Shown: positions 58,634-64,000 of the stretch, piece by piece
Layout of the letters: each line of letters begins with the position of its first letter
How positions within the stretch are numbered: the stretch's first letter is position 1
NCBI GenBank assembly: GCA_024220505.1
Contig: JAKZZE010000010.1
Coordinates: 992,001 to 1,056,000, forward strand
Length of the DNA stretch: 64,000 bases
Source: Rhizopus arrhizus
Taxonomy: Eukaryota > Mucoromycota > Mucoromycetes > Mucorales > Rhizopodaceae
Direction: 5' to 3'
Position numbers and translations under genes: made by a program
The notes under the pieces: generated by a model
Seen by the model: only the letters and a program-made list of their open reading frames with translations
Told to the model about the DNA's origin: nothing
The model's database searches: none

Positions 58634-60700
58634 TTTTAATTATGGAAAACAAGAAAAAAAAAAAAACAAAAAAAAAGAGAGAGTATAATCTTTCGCGCTC
58701 ATTTATATATCTTTGAAAGATAGACCATTTCACTATTAAACGTCACGGATCATTAGTAATTGAAATGGACTTTTAATTTTTCAAGAAAAATGAAATCATA
58801 AGCATATCTGATAGCGTGATTAAAGATAAAGTTTTCTTTTTAGTGACAAACAAGATCAAGTCAGAAAAAGCTTAAATGAGTTGTTTCACTCCTTTTTTAT
58901 GTTTTAAAGGACAAATAACCAGTTTTACTTGTATTAAAAAGGAAAAATGCATGAAAATCTTTTTTCCTGTGTTCTGCATGTCCGACTGAAAAGAGAAACA
59001 GTAACACAAAGCGTCAAATGCTGACAAGTGTTTTTTTTTTTTATGAATGAAAACCTTGATAATTATTAAACCTGTTAAAGAACTCATGAATAACAATTGT
59101 ATTATAAATAATGTAAGAAAGAATACAATGTTTTTTATTTGAATAAAATTAAATTCTAGGCTAAATTATTCATCCTATTAAAATGGATCAGAAATAATTT
59201 TGGATAATCCAAACTTTTATTTGAATCATGAGATCACTCAATTGTATAAAGTAAACTTTTTTTTTCAAAGATAGTTGTCTCAGTAAGTCTTGGTATGTCT
59301 ATGTAACCCTTACATTCTTTCACAGTGTCTGCACTGTACGCTTTAGCCGTATAAGGTGTCGATTCATCTCCTTTTCTCAAAAGGTTCTTTTTATATTCTT
59401 TCAATTTTTGTTCAAACTTCCTCAATAAAATTTAAAAAGAAAGGATGTGAAGACACATACAAGAGTTTACAACCGCACTTTTTCTATAACATTCAAAATA
59501 AATGCAGAATAATAAATTACATCCGTTTATTCCAATAAAGAAAAGTCAACTTTTTTATAGTGTTGGCCCAAGTTGCCAGTATGATAGACTACAATTTATT
59601 GAACTACTTTGACTTGGCACCTTCTTGAGCAGCAATTTTTTATTCTTTCAGCAAGTGACTAATAAAGTTCTTTTTCACTCTTTTCTATATTATTGGTCAA
59701 GTATTCCTATCTTAAAGGCAACCAACTACACAACTGTGGACAGCTTTTGATAAATCGAGTTGCAATTAGAAATTTTAGTATTCGATAGATATTTTCTAAA
59801 ATCCAATCGAGAGCTTAATTTTTAAATACGAGTAAAGAGCATATCTCTGAAAACAATATGTATTGCGTTGTGTAATAAAACTATTGCATACGGAAAGATG
59901 TGTAACGCAAGCTTACTTACATCACCTTCTCATTAAGCAGAGACGTGTTAATCCAAAAAGCATGTATATACAAATTGTAGTTTCTTCAAAGAGCTTATAC
60001 CACAATGTACTATCAATAAGAGACTTGTTTTACTTTATTTGATACTTTTTAACTGAATAGAAGCAACTATGATAGTTTTTATTATGCTATAAGGTTGAGT
60101 AACGAAGGGTAAGAGGAACCTTATGCGTATAAACCGGATTTAGCGCAAGGTTACAATACCTACTATATCATAATCAGTCACTTTTAATAAGAAAAAAGAA
60201 ATTGCTTTTCATGAGTGATAAAAATGCCTAGCTTTTTTGTGCAGGGTAACACGGAAGATATCTGGAAGGTCAACACACAAAAGATAAAAACAGAAAAAAT
60301 ACATGTATTGTTAAAAGCTATAAATGAAACGGTGCAAGGTTTTATTGTTGGATTCAACTTTTTTTATTACTAGTCTGTAGTCGATTAAAGTTGAAATAAA
60401 GTGAAAATGGGAAACTTGATAATCGATGAGTCTCTTGAACCACTTTATTGAGTAAAGACAGGAGAGAGAGCCTATTGATTTTTTTTTTTTTTAGAAATGA
60501 TGTTATTTATTAAATAAAATGATTTGAAAGGAAGACACTCGTCGTAATGAGCGGAGTGCTTTTATCGAAAATTGTTATCATTATGTGTCCTGAGGAGAAA
60601 GGTTTACGATCGAAAATTGTGCGCCATATGACCAACAAAACACATGTGCCAAGTATTAGCAAGAAATTATTATTCACAAATTGGAATCGGCTTAAGTTTT
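58634..60700. other. Gene-poor stretch with possible exon remnants
   Basis: No intact gene. A minus-strand open stretch at about 59226-59417 reads KFEQKLKEYKKNLLRKGDES and ends TAA; it lacks an ATG and could be an exon or fragment. Another minus-strand piece near 59602-59680 ends KIAAQEGAKSK before a stop and also looks like a gene tail. Neither family is recognised. Confidence 0.3.
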
Positions 60701-60990
60701 GTAGTATAGCGTGGACGTCGTCAGGAAAAAATTAGAGGTGTGGTACAAATTGAAATGGAACTTCTTGCCAGATTGGCCATTTGAAGGGGCATGTAATCAA
60801 AGGATGATTAATATCTTCCAATGGCGCTTGGCAAAGTTGACAGGCAGCCGAAACATCTGGAGCGAATCGTGAGACTAAGCCTTAACAGTATAACTTATCG
60901 TAGAGAAAACGATAGTACAGAGTTCGAGCTTCAGGTAAGGTGTTAAGGACCAAAACTGGATCCATTTAGTGAGAGGTGAGCAGGGCAGCA
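60700..60990 (-). pseudogene. LINE zf-RVT domain remnant
   Basis: Minus-strand translation shows TLPEARTLYYRFLYDKLYC, a stop, then SAACQLCQAPLEDINHPL and ITCPFKWPIWQEV. This is the zinc-binding tail of non-LTR reverse transcriptases, with the intact pattern C-x2-C-x8-H-x4-C followed by P-x-KW-x-IW. Stops separate the pieces. It is in better shape than the tail at 1807-2762 and lies just upstream of an IS630-type remnant on the other strand. Confidence 0.5.
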
Positions 60991-61104
60991 AAGTTTCTTG
61001 GATTGTTTTGCGCTCATAGTGTAGGACAATATGGCATACACTCAACCGATCTAGTTAAACGAGTAACAAACGAGAAGTTGCTAATGATACCTGAATCAGA
61101 ACAT

Positions 61105-61900
61105 TGGAAAGCCAGCAGTCTACATTACAAAGAATATGAGGTTTGCGTTCAAACGAGCTGAATTTTACAATTTGAAAAGAAAGGATGAAGGTGCAATTCA
61201 GGCAAGATATGAATGGACATAGAAAGTCGCCAATTCATATATGAATTTTCTCAGAAACTGTGTTTTCATTGATAAGTCTGGCTTTCATATAAACATGAAT
61301 TGTAGAGGATCTTGGACTCCTAAGGGTGAGATGCCAATTATGAAGGTTGGGGGCAATCTCAGTTTATGCAGTTGTAAGCGTTAATGTTAGAGTCTCAATT
61401 ATACATACCACTCATATTGTTCCTGCGAAGATTGGTAAGAAGAGAAAACTTGATAAAGGAAAGACTCAACAGCCAAAGCCAAATAAACAACAGTAAACCA
61501 CTGTTTGCGCTTCTTGAAAGAGACTCTTAATGTCATGGATAACTCTGAATATATACATGGCTCTTATCTTGTTATGGACAACGTTCCCATACATAAGTGA
61601 GCTGACATTCAAGAAATGATTAAAAATCAAGGCTATAAGTGTATGCATTTACCACCTTATTCTCCTGAGCTAAATTCCATTGAACAATTCTGGTCGATTG
61701 TCAAGAGTAAACTCAAGAGATATGAGGCTTTCCAAGAAGAAACAGTACAAGATTGTATTAGGGAAGCTTGTATCCAAGTACCTCAAAGCCATCTTTATAG
61801 TTTTGTTAAGCATCCTCACCCACGTTTGAAAGATTGTTTAAATAAAAAAGCCACTCAAGTCCTTACAGAGCTAAAGTTTCTGATCATCTTCATCTGCTAA
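61105..61900 (+). pseudogene. IS630/Tc1-type DDE transposase remnant, C-terminal part
   Basis: Pieces in order: MRFAFKRAEFYNLKRKDEGA and IQARYEWT (about 61135-61220), NCVFIDKSGFHINMN with the first Asp (61271-61273), GSYLVMDNVPIHK with the second Asp (61577-61579), PPYSPELNSIEQFWSIVKSK with the Glu (61682-61684), and a C-terminal HPHPRLKDCLNKK segment. Spacing between second and third residues is about 34. All three catalytic acids remain, but the frame is broken by several stops (for example between MDNVPIHK and ADIQEM) and frameshifts, and the N-terminal DNA-binding part is missing. It is a different subfamily from the copies at 5.8 kb and 18 kb. Confidence 0.68.
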
Positions 61901-62111
61901 CCTTTTACTGCTAAAAAACACACCACATTTTAGAAGATTTTGTATAAGGTTATAGACGCCCAATTTAAGAGCACATAGTCCCTAGCATAAAGTATATCGC
62001 TAAGAAAGCAGAAATGGGTAGAATAGTGAAACGACAAGTGAAAAAAAGATGCGTCAAGTGATGTTACAAAAGACGACAAGCAAAATTTCAAAACGCAACA
62101 AACAAAATTTT

Positions 62112-62315
62112 GGGGCAAAGTTACCTAGCGAAGTGGTTAATTTCTTTTTGCTGGATTAGCCTTTCGTCCGGTGGCACTAGTTACAATTTCCATGATCTTT
62201 TTCTGTATACTTGCTCATGGTTTTAAGCCCTGTTATTAAAAAATACTTCTTATGATGACCAGCTAAAAATGCGGCATCCGATTAAAATCCTCGTACATAA
62301 AAAAATAAAATAAAA
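62112..62315 (+). mobile_element. tRNA-derived SINE candidate, copy 2
   Basis: Plus-strand copy of the unit at 17511-17703. It begins GGGGCAAAG, has an A-box match TAGCGAAGTGG (62126-62136) and a B-box-like AGTTACAATTT (62179-62189), continues with TTTTAAGCCCTGTTATTAAA, the GCGGCATCCGA block and AAAATCCTCGTAC, and ends in an A-rich tail to about 62315. Most positions agree with copy 1 over about 185 bp, with small substitutions and indels. A clear target-site duplication is not visible for this copy. Confidence 0.5.
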
Positions 62316-63286
62316 GTACATTTACTTATTGAAAGACTATGTAAATAAACATAATACTCGGTTGTTCATGTGTTTATGTATTATCACAATATGCATATAT
62401 CTATATCATCTATTACAATGTTATAACCACATTTCATAATCTTTTATTGCGCCATTTATGTTCTATCTTTATCGTACTTTTTACCGTTGTAAGAAGCATA
62501 TATCAAATATATACAATATTTTTTGTATGAAGAAGCTTATGCTCACTAATTGTAACCAAATGAATAAGTAATGGCTGGATAAAGCATTACTTATTATATC
62601 TGTTGATTAAACACCCCTTAACGATTAATCGCGTTAATTACATAAAAGTCATTGCTTATACATTATCAAACTTTGCATGAGCAAAAACTAAGCTTTTATT
62701 GAGTATATGAAAAGCTCATTGGTACTTTATCTTTGGAAATATACTTTTTATTGCGATTGTTATTTTCAAATGTATTTTCTCTATTGTTGATTTTTTAAGA
62801 GCTAAAGCTCAATTCCCCTTGTATAATTCAATTTTTATGTTTTTTATAGATTTCTTTTTTTATCATTATTATTATTAATTTCCATATCTCTAAAGTTCAT
62901 CACTATTTTATATATGACTTCACAATATTATATTTTAAATAAACATTTAAACAACCTTTATAAAAGCAAAGATTTATGTAAACCTATGCAAAAATTTGAT
63001 TTGTATTTGTTCTAATTTAGGTTTAGACGAACAATCTTTTATTTTTGAATAACACTGAACTCAACAATACTCCACAATAATGCTCAATATGGTTTTACTC
63101 GAGATTACTCTGGCCAATATTAAGCTGAGTAGCATTTGACAAATTTCATTGAACATACAAATCATGAGACATATAAATTTGGCAATAGCTTGCTTTACAA
63201 GCATAATTTATTGATTGCATGTAATATAAATATAATAAAAATGATATGCTCTTTCTAGATACTGCAAAAAAAAAAAGCCATTTAGT
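62316..63286. other. Intergenic, no gene seen
   Basis: AT-rich, stops in all frames, no repeats recognised. Its right end is the 3' flank of the P450 gene. Confidence 0.5.
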
Positions 63287-64000
63287 TTATGAGGAGGAAA
63301 CAGGCTTTATCCATAATGTCATGTTTGGTATGGGACGCATGGTGATAATCTGTTTCTTTTCTACTTTGAATCCTGGTTTTTCAAAGAATTGAATATCCTT
63401 AATCAAAATGGACAGCAAAACCTTCATCTCGATTGTAGCAAATTTGTGGCCGATGCATTGATGTCCACCAGCTAGGAATGGGAAATACTGATAAGCGTTG
63501 CCAACATTTTCTGTCTTTTCCCATCGAGAAGGATTGAATTCATCAGCGTCTTCTCCCCAGATTTCTTTGGATCGTTGAGAAACGACGGGTGGGATGTGGA
63601 AAGTTGTGTTTTTTGGTATGACATAAGGTCCCAAAGCAACAGGTACACGATTAACTCGATTTGTGTCTGGAACGGTAGGAATCAGACGAAGGGTCTCGCG
63701 GCATACATAGTCGAGGTAAGGAATAGCATTAACCGCATCATAGTTGGATAATTTATCGTCCTTAAAGAGAGGGAGTATCTCTGCTCTCAATTTGTCTTGA
63801 ATATCTTGATGTTGAGCAAGCAACCAAAGACACCAGCATAAAGTATTGCTTGTTGTTTCATGACTACAAATTAATTTTGTTGTTAGTTGCTTATTGTGTT
63901 AATTTTAGACATTGTTTTACCCTGCCGCTAAAAAGGTCAAGCATTGATCTCTTAGTTCTTCTTTAGTAAAACCTTTGCCAGTATCTTCATCAATCAGATT
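63287..64000 (-). CDS. Cytochrome P450, 3' part (gene continues beyond window)
   Basis: Two exons visible, 63921-64000 (open at the window edge) and 63287-63864, joined through a 56-nt intron inside the Gly codon of LAAGHETTS. Heme-thiolate monooxygenase, normally ER-anchored by an N-terminal helix that lies outside the window. Seen: I-helix AGHETTS oxygen-binding motif, ETLR (ExxR of the K helix), NPSRWEK, and the heme loop FLAGGHQCIG with the Cys ligand, followed by KFATIEMKVLLSIL. The C-terminus ends WIKPVSSS. All core residues in this part are intact. The substrate is not predictable; fungal P450s with this wording act on fatty acids or secondary metabolites. Confidence 0.92.

Noticed and set aside
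61105..62315. The 61.1-kb transposase and the 62.1-kb repeat as one element
   Set aside because: The repeat has SINE features and a second copy at 17.5 kb is not next to this transposase subfamily; no matching inverted repeat was found upstream of 61105.

Overview
The window looks like nuclear DNA of a mucoralean (Mucoromycota) fungus. It is AT-rich, its genes are split by many short GT-AG introns (about 45-110 nt), intergenic DNA is full of A/T runs and GA microsatellites, and the gene content is fungal: Sec16, a diaphanous-type formin, a RasB-type GTPase, squalene synthase, a GCN4-like bZIP factor and a secreted GH5 glucanase. The mobile elements (IS630/Tc1-type DDE transposases, LINE remnants, a Fanzor remnant) fit Mucorales. 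No species is assigned. Exon coordinates were deduced by hand from splice signals, reading-frame continuity and protein family resemblance.

Layout. 1-3.5 kb: an Atg43/DUF1770-like gene, a SINE-type tail and an inverted pair of LINE fragments. 3.6-4.4 kb: a PAC1/Pba1-like proteasome assembly chaperone. 4.5-8.4 kb: decayed LINE and IS630-type elements. 8.4-15.8 kb: housekeeping block (SSS1/SEC61-gamma, an unknown membrane protein, GH5 glucanase, CSN5, UDP-glucose 4-epimerase). 16.2-21.6 kb: mobile-element island with a second Fanzor-like N-terminal piece, a tRNA-derived SINE candidate, and a 3.85-kb TIR-bounded Tc1/mariner element carrying a dead transposase and a dead Fanzor gene. 22.9-25.1 kb: SEC11-like fragment, a possible Shu/SWSAP1-type RecA-fold gene, and a GCN4-like bZIP gene with an overlapping uORF. 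27.1-28.0 kb: secreted double-psi beta-barrel protein. 28-34.7 kb: long gene desert. 34.7-36.2 kb: squalene synthase. 39.6-58.6 kb: dense, all-minus-strand block (Sec16, formin, COX4/Cox5, eIF2A, RasB-like GTPase, CYRI/FAM49, aldo-keto reductase). 59-63.2 kb: gene-poor with LINE, IS630 and SINE remnants. 63.3-64 kb: 3' part of a cytochrome P450 leaving the window.

Functional themes. Several neighbours act in polarised growth, secretion and the cell surface (Sec16 at ER exit sites, formin, RasB-like GTPase, CYRI-like Rac regulator, GH5 glucanase, double-psi beta-barrel protein). This is a shared theme only; eukaryotic genes are transcribed singly and no operons are implied. The most notable items are the Fanzor-bearing mariner element, a 2-nt microexon needed to read the RasB-like gene, a candidate tRNA-derived SINE family with a convincing target-site duplication, and a near-perfect 358-bp inverted duplication of a LINE fragment that could make hairpin RNA.
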